A stretch of DNA of 64,000 nt, taken from positions 52,243 to 116,242 of the forward strand of contig CASIAB010000006.1 of the NCBI GenBank assembly GCA_949372635.1. Reading direction: 5' to 3'. Shown piece by piece: positions 32,021 to 40,979 of this stretch; position 1 is the first letter of the stretch; each line of letters starts with the position of its first letter. The DNA is from an uncultured Pseudomonadales bacterium (GTDB lineage: Bacteria > Pseudomonadota > Gammaproteobacteria > Pseudomonadales > Pseudohongiellaceae). A model generated the notes under the pieces. It was given only the letters and a program-made list of their open reading frames with translations. It ran no database searches and had not been told where the DNA came from. The position numbers and the translations under genes were made by a program.

Positions 32021-32623
32021 TTATTTCCAGTTGTCTAACACGGCATCGATATTATCGTCATTCTGACTCATCAACGCTGAAAACTGAGTAAAATACTGCC
32101 TACCCAAATTGATGCCAACCAAGCTTAGGTTCTTAAGTTTCCACTCTTCGTTTTCGTTAAGAAACATTTGATACTGCAGCTCTAGATTCGCATCACCGCC
32201 ACGCAGCTCCATACGTACAATAGTATCGGCACGCGGGTCGGCATCTGCATTATCTGATGGAAGGAAGGCTAATTCTTGCCCCTCGTAGGAAACCAAGGAG
32301 GCGCCGTAAAAACGCGTCAACGTTGTCCTTAATATATCGGCAAAGCGATCCTTTTGAGCGTCGCTTGCGGATTCGGCATAGCGGTTCATAACCACCATTG
32401 CGACAGCATTAAAATCCACTATTGAATTAAGCACTTCCTCAATTGCACCAAAGTAGCTATCTCGATCAGTAAGAAATAGTCCCCGAGACTCCTGAACCGT
32501 ACTCAATAGGTTCATTACTCCAATTTCAGCAGTTTCCACAGCCGTGTATTGCTGGCTATAGCTGAGCACTGGCAACATTCCCACAAAAGCAAGCGCTACT
32601 ACGAATTTATTCAATGATTTCAT
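32021..32623 (-). CDS. mlaC: MlaC, periplasmic phospholipid shuttle
   Basis: Periplasmic carrier that moves phospholipids between the outer-membrane MlaA complex and the inner-membrane MlaFEDB transporter. A signal peptide (about residues 1-23, ending SYS) is followed by the MlaC fold, with FNAVAMVVMNRYAESASDAQ and LSLVGINLGRQYFTQF. About 200 residues, normal length. An AAGGATA sequence precedes the ATG. Unusually, mlaF, mlaE and mlaD do not precede it and mlaB does not follow. Those partners would have to be elsewhere in the genome. Confidence 0.9.
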   Translation of the reverse strand: MKSLNKFVVALAFVGMLPVLSYSQQYTAVETAEIGVMNLLSTVQESRGLFLTDRDSYFGAIEEVLNSIVDFNAVAMVVMNRYAESASDAQKDRFADILRTTLTRFYGASLVSYEGQELAFLPSDNADADPRADTIVRMELRGGDANLELQYQMFLNENEEWKLKNLSLVGINLGRQYFTQFSALMSQNDDNIDAVLDNWK

Positions 32624-32777
32624 TTGCTTATCCTTAATTGTTACTCGAAGTTAGGTCTTGGAACCCGCTACGGGATGCCTACAGCGCCAAAATACAAATA
32701 ATGAGCTGAATGCGAACTAAGCCTTTCTAGAGCAGATGAGCAGTTTACATGAAATGAGCAGCTCTATAAATTATTAC

Positions 32778-32806
32778 TTGCAAAGCTCTCCAAAGAATCT
32801 TCTAAT
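32778..32806 (+). promoter_or_regulatory. Candidate promoter of the yrbG-kds-lpt group
   Basis: TTGCAA (32778-32783) and TCTAAT (32801-32806) are separated by 17 bases, placing a start near 32813, about 30 bases before the yrbG ATG. The divergent mlaC start lies 155 bases away. Two copies of ATGAGCAG, 18 bases apart (32736 and 32754), lie between the two genes. Confidence 0.4.
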
Positions 32807-32842
32807 TAGCCGCTTCTTCTCGGCTTTAAGAATACTTAGTAT

Positions 32843-33796
32843 ATGTTCCTCGACACGGTCATCATCGTTCTCGGATTTGTTGGTCTAATCTGGGGAGCTG
32901 ACAAGTTTGTTTTTGGCGCGTCAGTCCTCGCGCGGCACTTTGGGGTTTCCCCATTGATGATTGGTCTTACTATCGTTGCTTTTGGCACGTCGGCCCCAGA
33001 GATTTTTTCTTCCGCTGTTTCTGCGCTCAATGACAAACCCGAATTGGCAGTCGGCAATGCGCTGGGCTCCAACCTTTTCAATATTGGAGTAGCTCTCGGA
33101 GTTGCCGCAATCATTAGCCCCCTTAAACCACCTGAATCGCTAGTCAGCAAAGAAATTCCAGCGTTGCTTCTCGTCACCTTTGTTACTGGTATTTTGTTTT
33201 TAGACCTCTTCCTTGGCGTATTCGATGCTCTGGTCTTCGTCTCCATTACCATCTATTTTGGCTATAGGTTATTCCGCAAGAAAGTAAAGACAGGATCGCC
33301 AGCGGATCTTATCGGCGAGAATACCGGCGAAGTAAATAGTCTGCAAGCCGCTGCCTGGATGGTATTAGGGCTCGCACTCTTGGTATTAAGTGCAGAGGCA
33401 CTAGTAGCAGCCGCCACATCTATCGCCGAGTCGCTTGGCGTCTCTGCAGCAATCATCGGCCTTACCGTCGTCGCTCTCGGCACAAGCCTTCCCGAATTGG
33501 CCGCATCGGTGACCTGCGTTCTGAAAGGGCATCATGACCTTGCGATTGGCAATATTGTTGGATCGAACATTCTAAATTTGCTCGCAGTGCTTCCTTTTCC
33601 AGGCTTATTTGCAGCAGGTGCGATCGAGCCCGCCCTCCTATATCGAGACTTTACTGGCGTGCTTATACTGACTCTCATGCTGGCCTACTTCTGCCACACA
33701 GGCGTCAAAAAGGGTAAGATGATCAGCCGATTCAATGGCGCCGTTTTCATGTCGCTCTATCTTGGCTGGTTTAGCGTCATGCTTTACCAAATTTAA
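32843..33796 (+). CDS. YrbG-like Na+/Ca2+ (CaCA) antiporter
   Basis: Inner-membrane cation exchanger with two inverted repeats. The alpha-repeat signatures GTSAPEIFSS and GTSLPELAAS each follow a hydrophobic helix and precede GNALGSNLFN and GNIVGSNILN. The 317-residue length with about ten membrane segments fits the CaCA family. It heads the kdsD-kdsC-lptCAB cluster, as yrbG does in E. coli. Ion specificity cannot be told from sequence. Confidence 0.92.
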   Translation: MFLDTVIIVLGFVGLIWGADKFVFGASVLARHFGVSPLMIGLTIVAFGTSAPEIFSSAVSALNDKPELAVGNALGSNLFNIGVALGVAAIISPLKPPESLVSKEIPALLLVTFVTGILFLDLFLGVFDALVFVSITIYFGYRLFRKKVKTGSPADLIGENTGEVNSLQAAAWMVLGLALLVLSAEALVAAATSIAESLGVSAAIIGLTVVALGTSLPELAASVTCVLKGHHDLAIGNIVGSNILNLLAVLPFPGLFAAGAIEPALLYRDFTGVLILTLMLAYFCHTGVKKGKMISRFNGAVFMSLYLGWFSVMLYQI

Positions 33797-33851
33797 ACAG
33801 ACTCTCTCCATAGTAGTCTGACACACTCGCCTAAGGTATGATCTGATCACT

Positions 33852-34826
33852 ATGAACTCCGATTCCCCCCTCATTTCCAGCGCTCTTAGAACTATAGAAA
33901 TAGAGAGTCAAGCCGTCAGTGAACTGCTCAATCGTATCGATGCTGACTTCATAAAGGCCTGCGAGATTATACTGGCCTGCGAAGGCCGCGTAGTCGTAAT
34001 TGGCATGGGCAAGTCTGGTCATATTGGCAAGAAAATAGCCGCCACGCTTGCCAGTACTGGTACTACAGCCATGTACGTACACCCAGCCGAGGCGAGCCAC
34101 GGCGATATAGGCATGATAACTGCTCTCGATGTTGTACTCGCGATATCCAATTCAGGCACCACCGGAGAAATATTATCACTGCTCCCGGTACTGAAGCGCA
34201 GAGGTATTCATCTAGTCAGTCTAACAGGCGATAAGCAATCTGAATTAGCCAAGGCCGCATCGGCAAATCTCGATGCGGCAGTAAGTGAGGAAGCATGCCC
34301 GCTCGGACTAGCTCCAACATCGAGCACTACCGCCGCACTAGTACTTGGTGATGCATTAGCAATGGCCTTGCTCGAAGCACGCGGCTTTACCCGCGATGAA
34401 TTTGCCATCTCTCATCCAGGTGGAAATCTTGGTAGGCGCCTGTTGGTAAAAGTACGAGATGTTATGCACTCTGGCGATGCTATTCCGAAAGTCATGACCG
34501 GTACATCTTTGCCTGAAGCACTACTTGAAATGAGCAGTAAATGCTTTGGCCTAACAACCATAATAGGCGAAAGTGGAAATCTTCTTGGCGTTTTCTCTGA
34601 TGGAGATTTACGACGCACGATAGATTCCGGCAAGAATATACAAGCAATCATCATCGACGAAGTTATGTCGACAAGTTTTAAATACATTGACGCCAACGCC
34701 CTTGCAGCAGAAGCCGCCAGAATAATGCAGGAATCGGGTGTGTATGTGCTCATCGTTAAGAGCAAGTCTCAACCAGTAGAGGGCGTGCTAAAAATGCATG
34801 ACCTACTCCAGTCAAACGTAGTTTAG
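33852..34826 (+). CDS. kdsD: KdsD, arabinose-5-phosphate isomerase
   Basis: Converts ribulose-5-phosphate to arabinose-5-phosphate for Kdo synthesis. The N-terminal SIS domain (GMGKSGHIGKKIAATLASTGT, SNSGTTGEIL) is followed by two CBS domains (about residues 205-324). The 324-residue length is typical. It is followed six bases later by kdsC, the next phosphatase in the same pathway. Confidence 0.96.
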   Translation: MNSDSPLISSALRTIEIESQAVSELLNRIDADFIKACEIILACEGRVVVIGMGKSGHIGKKIAATLASTGTTAMYVHPAEASHGDIGMITALDVVLAISNSGTTGEILSLLPVLKRRGIHLVSLTGDKQSELAKAASANLDAAVSEEACPLGLAPTSSTTAALVLGDALAMALLEARGFTRDEFAISHPGGNLGRRLLVKVRDVMHSGDAIPKVMTGTSLPEALLEMSSKCFGLTTIIGESGNLLGVFSDGDLRRTIDSGKNIQAIIIDEVMSTSFKYIDANALAAEAARIMQESGVYVLIVKSKSQPVEGVLKMHDLLQSNVV

Positions 34827-34831
34827 CCTGG

Positions 34832-35356
34832 ATGGATTCCATGATTTTTAGTAACAGTGAAGAACAGGCGATCGAATCTGCCAGCAAAGTCAGACTACTG
34901 CTACTCGATGTTGATGGCATCCTGACTGATGGCAGGCTCTATTTTTCGAATTCTGGCGAGGAAAGCAAAGCCTTTCATAGTCTAGATGGCCATGGCATAA
35001 AAATGCTGATGCTAACCGGCATACCTGTCGGAATTATCACTGGACGAGAATCAAATATCGTTACTAAGCGCGCCGCCGATCTGGGCATAGATATCCTTTA
35101 TCAGGGCCGCGAAGATAAAATCGATGTCCTCAAAGAAATAATTACTAATAAAGGAATTGAAGCACACGCTATTGCTTATGCAGGAGATGACCTGCCTGAC
35201 CTGCCAGTACTGCAAGCCGTTGGATTAAGCTTCTCAGTTCCGGGCGCTCACCCCGTTGTAAAAGGAGCGGTAAACGCGATCACCACACGCTGCGGCGGCG
35301 AAGGTGCTGTCAGGGAAATTACCGATTTCATCTTAAACGCACAAGCCAGTCACTAG
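34832..35356 (+). CDS. kdsC: KdsC, Kdo-8-phosphate phosphatase
   Basis: HAD-superfamily phosphatase that removes phosphate from Kdo-8-P. The nucleophile motif LLLDVDGILTDG, the ITGRES motif and the C-terminal AYAGDDLPDLP are present. The 174-residue length (C0-type HAD without a cap) is typical. Tightly linked to kdsD upstream and the lpt genes downstream. Confidence 0.95.
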   Translation: MDSMIFSNSEEQAIESASKVRLLLLDVDGILTDGRLYFSNSGEESKAFHSLDGHGIKMLMLTGIPVGIITGRESNIVTKRAADLGIDILYQGREDKIDVLKEIITNKGIEAHAIAYAGDDLPDLPVLQAVGLSFSVPGAHPVVKGAVNAITTRCGGEGAVREITDFILNAQASH

Positions 35357-35467
35357 ACTCTTCTCAGCGCCAGAGCCCAATGGCCCGTCCGACGATTTGG
35401 GCCACCAAAGCAACAAATTCGTGTTATGCTTCAACTGCTTGCACCCAATTCCAAGCGCGAACATATT

Positions 35468-36055
35468 ATGCAAAGGATAGGCCTCATCATTGTTCCAGGA
35501 TTAATCGCGACAGCCCTGTTCGTCGGGATAAATTCGTTGGATACCTTGCGCAATGAAGCAGACGTTCCTATCACCAGCTCAAGCCTAGACTTCAGTGCCT
35601 ATTCCGAAGGCCTCAATACAATACTTTACGATTCTCAAGGCAATATAAATTACACCCTGCAGGCAAAACGCCAAGTTCACTATAATAATGACAGCACTGA
35701 GCTTGAGAAGCCTTTTATTCGCCTGTATCAAGATGGCGATTCGCGCTGGAACATCGCAGCAAAATTGGGCAGAATTTCCGCCGCCGAAACGACCGACGAC
35801 GGAATACTCGAAAAGATAGAACTACTCGGTGATGTTCAAGTCTACAGTCTCGATAAGTTCGGCAATAAAACATTGATGTCCACCGAATTCCTAACGCTGA
35901 ATCCGAAGTCAGAGATCTTAGAAACTGATCAGCCAGTGTCAGTTGTAACTTCCGCGTTTCAACTATCGTCTATAGGAATGATAGCTAAGCTCAGAACTGA
36001 CGAAATCACCTTCCTGCGTCAAATTAGAGGCCGGCATGAAAAAGCGACGAATTAG
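35468..36055 (+). CDS. lptC: LptC, LPS export bitopic membrane protein
   Basis: Bridges the inner-membrane LptBFG transporter and the periplasmic LptA filament. An N-terminal membrane helix (GLIIVPGLIATALFVGI) precedes a beta-jellyroll domain. The family pattern is seen in YTLQAKRQVHYNND and LELEKPFIRLYQDG-like strands. I chose the ATG at 35468; the frame also opens at 35426, and neither has a strong ribosome-binding site. About 195 residues. The end overlaps lptA by 20 bases. Confidence 0.87.
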   Translation: MQRIGLIIVPGLIATALFVGINSLDTLRNEADVPITSSSLDFSAYSEGLNTILYDSQGNINYTLQAKRQVHYNNDSTELEKPFIRLYQDGDSRWNIAAKLGRISAAETTDDGILEKIELLGDVQVYSLDKFGNKTLMSTEFLTLNPKSEILETDQPVSVVTSAFQLSSIGMIAKLRTDEITFLRQIRGRHEKATN

Positions 36056-36566
36056 AGGCACCTCCCCATCGATGATGGCATTGATCATCACCCTTGCCTG
36101 TCTGCCTATTCCAGATTCTTTCTCTCTAGAGGCCGACAAGGACCAGGAATTACTGGTAAGTGCAAATGGCAGTTCGCGTATGAGCATAGTAGGCGATATC
36201 CGTTTATTGGAGATATCTGACAACGTTATAATTACGCTAGGCACTATGGAGATCCGCGGGGACACGGCCACAATCGAAACCATCATGAGCAGCGGAGAAG
36301 TTAGCAAGGTTAATGTAGTTGGAACTCCTGTGTACTATCAGCAGCAGCTCAATTCTAGTGATGAAGCGGTGAAGGGGTCTAGCAACAGCATCACGTTCTA
36401 CCCTGACGAAGGCGATGGCACTGCTGTGGTAGAACTCGTTGGGGAGGCTATTATTGAATCGCCCACTTCTAACTTTAAGTGCAGCGCGATCACTTACATC
36501 GCTGAGCTAGACCTCATGCGGGATTCACAAGGTCCTTGCAGCGGCGAATTTAACACCTCGAATTGA
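36036..36566 (+). CDS. lptA: LptA, periplasmic LPS transport protein
   Basis: Forms the periplasmic bridge for LPS. It has a basic N-terminus and signal segment (about residues 13-30). The OstA-like beta strands then follow, with the [23 protein letters not shown] and [13 protein letters not shown] segments. The 176-residue length is typical. It overlaps lptC by 20 bases and ends 7 bases before lptB, so the three are one transcription unit. Confidence 0.92.
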   Translation: MKKRRIRGTSPSMMALIITLACLPIPDSFSLEADKDQELLVSANGSSRMSIVGDIRLLEISDNVIITLGTMEIRGDTATIETIMSSGEVSKVNVVGTPVYYQQQLNSSDEAVKGSSNSITFYPDEGDGTAVVELVGEAIIESPTSNFKCSAITYIAELDLMRDSQGPCSGEFNTSN

Positions 36567-36573
36567 TAATAAT

Positions 36574-37293
36574 ATGTTAGAAGCTCAAAATCTGGCCAAA
36601 AGTTATAAAAAAAGAGAAGTCGTGCGCGATGTCTCAATTTCTATACAGCAGGGTGAAATAGTAGGACTGTTAGGCCCCAACGGAGCGGGCAAGACCACCT
36701 GCTTCTATATGATTGTAGGACTAGTCACTGCCGATAACGGTAAAGTACTTCTTGGAAATGACGACATCACCGATGCCCCAATGCATCAACGAGCTAGTCA
36801 TGGCCTCGCCTATCTTCCACAAGACTCCTCCATCTTTCGTACGCTGAACGTTGAAGATAATATTCTTGCTATTTTAGAAACGCGCAAAGACTTTAGTAGC
36901 GCAGAGAAGCGCAGCAAGCTGGAATCGCTACTTGAAGAATTCAACATACAACATATTCGGCACAACAAGGGCATGAGCCTGTCTGGCGGTGAGCGCAGGA
37001 GAGCAGAGATTGCGCGAACGTTAGCTACCGATCCAAAGTTTATCTTGTTAGACGAACCATTCGCCGGAGTGGATCCAATTTCCGTGAGTGATATTAAACA
37101 GATTATTCAGCAGCTCAAGGCCCGTAACATCGGCATACTCCTCACTGATCATAATGTTCGCGAGACCTTAGACATTTGCGAGAAGGCTTACATCGTGAGT
37201 GAAGGGCAAATCATCGCCGAAGGAAATGCCGCTGCCATCCTTTCTAATGAAAAAGTTAGAGAAGTTTATCTCGGCGATCAGTTTCAAATTTAG
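36574..37293 (+). CDS. lptB: LptB, LPS export ABC ATPase
   Basis: Cytoplasmic ATPase powering LPS extraction with LptF and LptG, which are not in this window. Walker [10 protein letters not shown], the Q-loop region [10 protein letters not shown], signature [13 protein letters not shown], Walker [14 protein letters not shown] and the H-loop [10 protein letters not shown] are all intact. The 239-residue length is standard. Confidence 0.97.
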   Translation: MLEAQNLAKSYKKREVVRDVSISIQQGEIVGLLGPNGAGKTTCFYMIVGLVTADNGKVLLGNDDITDAPMHQRASHGLAYLPQDSSIFRTLNVEDNILAILETRKDFSSAEKRSKLESLLEEFNIQHIRHNKGMSLSGGERRRAEIARTLATDPKFILLDEPFAGVDPISVSDIKQIIQQLKARNIGILLTDHNVRETLDICEKAYIVSEGQIIAEGNAAAILSNEKVREVYLGDQFQI

Positions 37294-37417
37294 CTATTTG
37301 TGTCAAAACAGGCTATCTCAGAATACTTTTAATTCATTTTCAAAACTCAAATTAAATCAACAAAACCCGCGCCGCAAAATACTTGACGAAAAGGTTATGC
37401 AAAGCAGGCATGAATCT

Positions 37418-37426
37418 TGCTATACT
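37418..37426 (+). promoter_or_regulatory. Candidate extended -10 promoter of rpoN
   Basis: TGC followed directly by TATACT gives an extended -10 element, about 75 bases upstream of the rpoN ATG. No good -35 element lies at the right distance. A small CGGCT/AGCCG inverted repeat lies just downstream (from about 37435). The 207-base gap after lptB suggests rpoN has its own promoter. Confidence 0.4.
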
Positions 37427-37500
37427 CGCCCAATCGGCTGTCAGTTAGCCGGCCCAAGAGTATTACTAATTTCTCCACTTGGTCTTAAGATGTATTTCTC

Positions 37501-39012
37501 ATGAAACTTTCGCTTCAGCTCAAGCTCGGTCAGCAATTGACCATGACTCCTCAGCTACAGCAAGCTATTCGACTTCTGCAACTCTCAACTCTCGACCTTC
37601 AGCAAGAAATTCACCAAGCGCTAGAATCCAATCCGATGCTGGAGCTAATCGAAAATAGCGAAGACGATGACATCCTAACTCCGGCTGATAGCTCTACAAC
37701 CACAGATCCAAAAGCAGCATCTGAAGCTGAACCTAACACTGCTACCAGAGACAACGCCGAATTAAATAGCGACGACAACGATTGGCAAAATGATACGCCC
37801 AACGACCTTGGCGTTGATACGCATTGGGATGACATCTACCCAGGCACGTCGCCACAATCGAGCTCGTTCGATGGAGACTCCACTGATTTCGAGTCTAGGA
37901 CCAGCGCCGAGGGCACATTGCAAGACCACCTTCTATGGCAGCTCAATCTGACCCATATATCCGAACAGGACGCTTCGATTGCGCTCGCAATTATCGATGC
38001 GATCGATAGCAACGGCATGCTCACAGTCGACCTCGAATCAATACATAGCGGCTTCGATAGCGACTTAGAAATAGAAATAGACGAGATAGTTGCCGTTCTT
38101 CATCGCATCCAGCAGTTCGATCCTATTGGCGTCGGATATAGAAACCTTTCCGAATGCCTAATGCTACAACTAGAACATATCGATTCCCAAGGGAATGAGA
38201 AAGCCGTTAGAAACGCCAAGCTTGTTATCAGCGAGCACATAGATCTTCTCGGCAATCGCGACTACGCGCAGCTTATCCGACGAACGAAGCTTAAAGAGGC
38301 CGAGTTAAGCGAGGCAATTGCCATGGTAGAGAGCTTGAATCCCAGACCAGGATCCAGCATCTGCCCGCCTTCGACTAGCTATGTCGTACCAGACGTGATT
38401 GTGAGCAAGGACAGCACTTCGGGAAAATGGAAAGTCGAGCTAAATCCTGAAACAGCGCCAAAAATACGCATCAACAGCAGTTATGCCTCTCTCATAAAGC
38501 GGGCTGACACCAGTAACGATAATAATTACTTGCGCGACAATTTGCAGGAGGCCAAGTGGTTCATTAAAAGTCTGCAGAGTCGCAACGAAACATTGATGAA
38601 GGTCTCTACACGCATAGTCGAACACCAAAAGGGTTTCCTCGAATATGGCGAAGAGGCTATGAAACCATTAGTGCTCCACGATATCGCCGAAACAGTTAGC
38701 ATGCATGAATCAACAATTTCGCGCGTCACCACTCAGAAATACATGCACACCCCCAGAGGTATCTTCGAGTTGAAATACTTCTTCTCGAGCCACGTTTCCA
38801 CCAAAGGCGGCGGCGAGTGCTCCTCCACGGCAATTCGAGCCATAATACGTAAACTAGTGGCTGCAGAGAATACTAAAAAGCCGCTGAGTGATAGCAAGAT
38901 AACCAACCTACTGGAAGAGAAGGGCATCAATGTGGCTAGACGTACTATTGCAAAATATCGAGAGTCTCTCGCTATCCCTCCTTCTAACGAGCGCAAACGA
39001 CTGGCAAACTAA
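37501..39012 (+). CDS. rpoN: RpoN, sigma-54 factor
   Basis: Directs RNA polymerase to -24/-12 promoters and needs AAA+ activators such as the CbrB protein encoded at the right end. Region I is glutamine- and leucine-rich ([18 protein letters not shown]). An acidic low-complexity region II lies near residues 55-130. The core-binding region follows, then the C-terminal RpoN box ([10 protein letters not shown]), which reads the -24 element. The 503-residue length is normal. Confidence 0.97.
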   Translation: MKLSLQLKLGQQLTMTPQLQQAIRLLQLSTLDLQQEIHQALESNPMLELIENSEDDDILTPADSSTTTDPKAASEAEPNTATRDNAELNSDDNDWQNDTPNDLGVDTHWDDIYPGTSPQSSSFDGDSTDFESRTSAEGTLQDHLLWQLNLTHISEQDASIALAIIDAIDSNGMLTVDLESIHSGFDSDLEIEIDEIVAVLHRIQQFDPIGVGYRNLSECLMLQLEHIDSQGNEKAVRNAKLVISEHIDLLGNRDYAQLIRRTKLKEAELSEAIAMVESLNPRPGSSICPPSTSYVVPDVIVSKDSTSGKWKVELNPETAPKIRINSSYASLIKRADTSNDNNYLRDNLQEAKWFIKSLQSRNETLMKVSTRIVEHQKGFLEYGEEAMKPLVLHDIAETVSMHESTISRVTTQKYMHTPRGIFELKYFFSSHVSTKGGGECSSTAIRAIIRKLVAAENTKKPLSDSKITNLLEEKGINVARRTIAKYRESLAIPPSNERKRLAN

Positions 39013-39078
39013 AGCTCCTAACCAGAGGTTATACCTAAACCAAAGCAGTCATTACCAATCACCAGAGAACGTATAGCA

Positions 39079-39528
39079 ATGCAATTGGAAGACATACTCA
39101 GCCTTGAACACTGCCACTGCCGAATTGAAGGCGTGAGTAAGAAGAGAGTACTAGCCAAAGTTAGTGAGATCATTTCAGGAAATATTGAATCGCTGGTGGC
39201 TACCGAAGTATTTGATGCGCTAATGGCTCGCGAACGGCTTGGTACAACTGGCCTGGGAAATGGCATAGCAATTCCTCATTGCCGCCTCGCTCCCTGCGAA
39301 AATATTATAGGGGCATTGATCACCCTAGATCAGCCTATCGACTTTGACTCCTTAGACAACAAACCCGTGGATATTCTATTCGTTTTGCTAGTCCCCCATG
39401 AAAAGAACGATGAACACGTTCACACTCTCGCCGGGCTAGCAACCTTGTTTAATGATGAAGATTTTTGCTTCACTATACGACATACTCACGATAGCGAGGA
39501 CTTGTACAATATAGCAATTACCTGCTGA
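39079..39528 (+). CDS. ptsN: PtsN, nitrogen PTS EIIA component
   Basis: EIIA-Ntr regulatory phosphocarrier, phosphorylated on a histidine by NPr. The active-site sequence GLGNGIAIPHCRL and LDQPIDFDSLDNKPVDILFVLLVP are characteristic. The 149-residue length is typical. In pseudomonads hpf lies between rpoN and ptsN. Here the gap is only 66 bases, so hpf is missing at this locus. Confidence 0.95.
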   Translation: MQLEDILSLEHCHCRIEGVSKKRVLAKVSEIISGNIESLVATEVFDALMARERLGTTGLGNGIAIPHCRLAPCENIIGALITLDQPIDFDSLDNKPVDILFVLLVPHEKNDEHVHTLAGLATLFNDEDFCFTIRHTHDSEDLYNIAITC

Positions 39529-39593
39529 GGGCCTCTGCATTCAACTGATGCTCCTCAGCAATTCAACGCTTTACCCAAAACGGGTTAATCTTA

Positions 39594-40448
39594 ATGAAGC
39601 TAACTATAATCAGCGGCAGATCGGGCTCTGGAAAAAGCACAGTACTGCATATCCTCGAAGATCGGGGCTACTACAGCATAGACAATCTACCTGCTAGCCT
39701 ACTCCCAGCCCTCGCGGATCGCATCAGCAATGGCAATACCCACCTTTGCGATATCGCAGTCAGTATCGACGCGCGTAATATCTCCGCCGACTTACAACAA
39801 GCCCCTGAAATAATCAGTGAACTACAGGCGAGAGAATTATCCACAGAAATAATATTCCTCGACGCCAATAGCCAAACCCTGCTGAAGCGGTTCAGTGAGA
39901 GCCGTCGCAAACATCCTTTAAGCAATGAATCGATCGATCTGCGCGAAGCAATCGATATTGAATCAGCATTATTGGAATCAATTTCCATGATGGCAAACCT
40001 TGTTATTGATACCAGCAATATGTCTCTCCATCAACTAAGAGACCTAGTGAAGAACCGACTGCTAGAGACCAGCGAAACCAACATGGCATTGCTGTTCGAA
40101 TCCTTTGGATTTAAAAATGGCGTTCCTGTCGATGCTGATTTAGTCTACGATGTTCGTTGCCTACCCAACCCTTATTGGGACACAGCACTCCGATCTTTGA
40201 CTGGACTTGACGCCGATGTTGCTAAATTTCTGGAATCGCAAGATGAGGTCCAGGAAATGGTCGATGACATAACAGCTTACTTAGAGAAATGGCTACCAAG
40301 GTATGAAAGCAATAATCGCAGTTATATCACCGTTGCTGTAGGCTGCACAGGAGGGCACCATCGTTCCGTATACATGGGCGAGAAGTTGCGCCGGTACTTT
40401 TCATCCAAAATCAAGAACGTGCAAATACGTCATCGCGATCTCAGCTGA
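39594..40448 (+). CDS. rapZ: RapZ, RNase adaptor / nucleotide-binding protein
   Basis: RapZ binds small RNAs and guides RNase E in enterobacteria; its role elsewhere is less clear. The N-terminal Walker A SGRSGSGKST, DNLP and the C-terminal VAVGCTGGHHRSVYMGEKL with its conserved cysteine and histidines are present. The 284-residue length is normal. It stands between ptsN and the NPr gene, as usual. Confidence 0.95.
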   Translation: MKLTIISGRSGSGKSTVLHILEDRGYYSIDNLPASLLPALADRISNGNTHLCDIAVSIDARNISADLQQAPEIISELQARELSTEIIFLDANSQTLLKRFSESRRKHPLSNESIDLREAIDIESALLESISMMANLVIDTSNMSLHQLRDLVKNRLLETSETNMALLFESFGFKNGVPVDADLVYDVRCLPNPYWDTALRSLTGLDADVAKFLESQDEVQEMVDDITAYLEKWLPRYESNNRSYITVAVGCTGGHHRSVYMGEKLRRYFSSKIKNVQIRHRDLS

Positions 40449-40487
40449 TAAAGACAACAGCCTAGGCGGCTCGCTTCAAGACAAGAC

Positions 40488-40754
40488 ATGCTAAAAGAGA
40501 CAACTACAATTATTAACAAAGCCGGATTACATACGCGAGCCGCGGCCAAGTTAGTTGAACTAACTGGTGGCATGGAGAGCGTAATCCAGATCGGTCATAA
40601 AAACATGGTCGATGGAAAGAGCATTCTCTCGCTGATGATGCTCGCTGCCGTTCAAGGCACCGAAGTCTCTATTGAGGTAGACGGCCCAGATGAAGAGCAA
40701 GCCATGTCCGCCATACTTGCCCTGATCCAAAATTGCTTTGGCGAATCCGAATAA
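40488..40754 (+). CDS. ptsO: NPr, HPr-family phosphocarrier of the nitrogen PTS
   Basis: An 88-residue HPr-like protein with the phosphorylatable histidine in KAGLHTRAAAKLVEL and the regulatory-site region GKSILSLMMLA. It relays phosphate from EI-Ntr to PtsN. Location after rapZ marks it as the nitrogen-branch carrier (ptsO/npr) rather than sugar HPr. The following 225 bases up to mgtE hold no gene I can support. Confidence 0.93.
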   Translation: MLKETTTIINKAGLHTRAAAKLVELTGGMESVIQIGHKNMVDGKSILSLMMLAAVQGTEVSIEVDGPDEEQAMSAILALIQNCFGESE

Positions 40755-40979
40755 TAATCCTTACCCAGCCCTAAGCTCTTTCTATACGTCCCTGCATCGT
40801 CTTAAACCACAGACATAGCCCTTCTTCCATGCTTGTTTAAGTTCTATTAAGTAGCGTTAGGCTGTAGAATTGTGCTAAGTCGCGTTGCGCTAGCGGCGTC
40901 TGCCACTATCGCTTGTCATTTGGGCCGGACTCACACCCACTTAGCGAACCTCAAACTGAGCATAGGGCCAAGCAATACC

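Noticed and set aside
40872..40979. N-terminal extension of mgtE from a GTG
   Set aside because: Adds 36 residues before a normal MgtE start with no family similarity; the ATG at 40980 is better.
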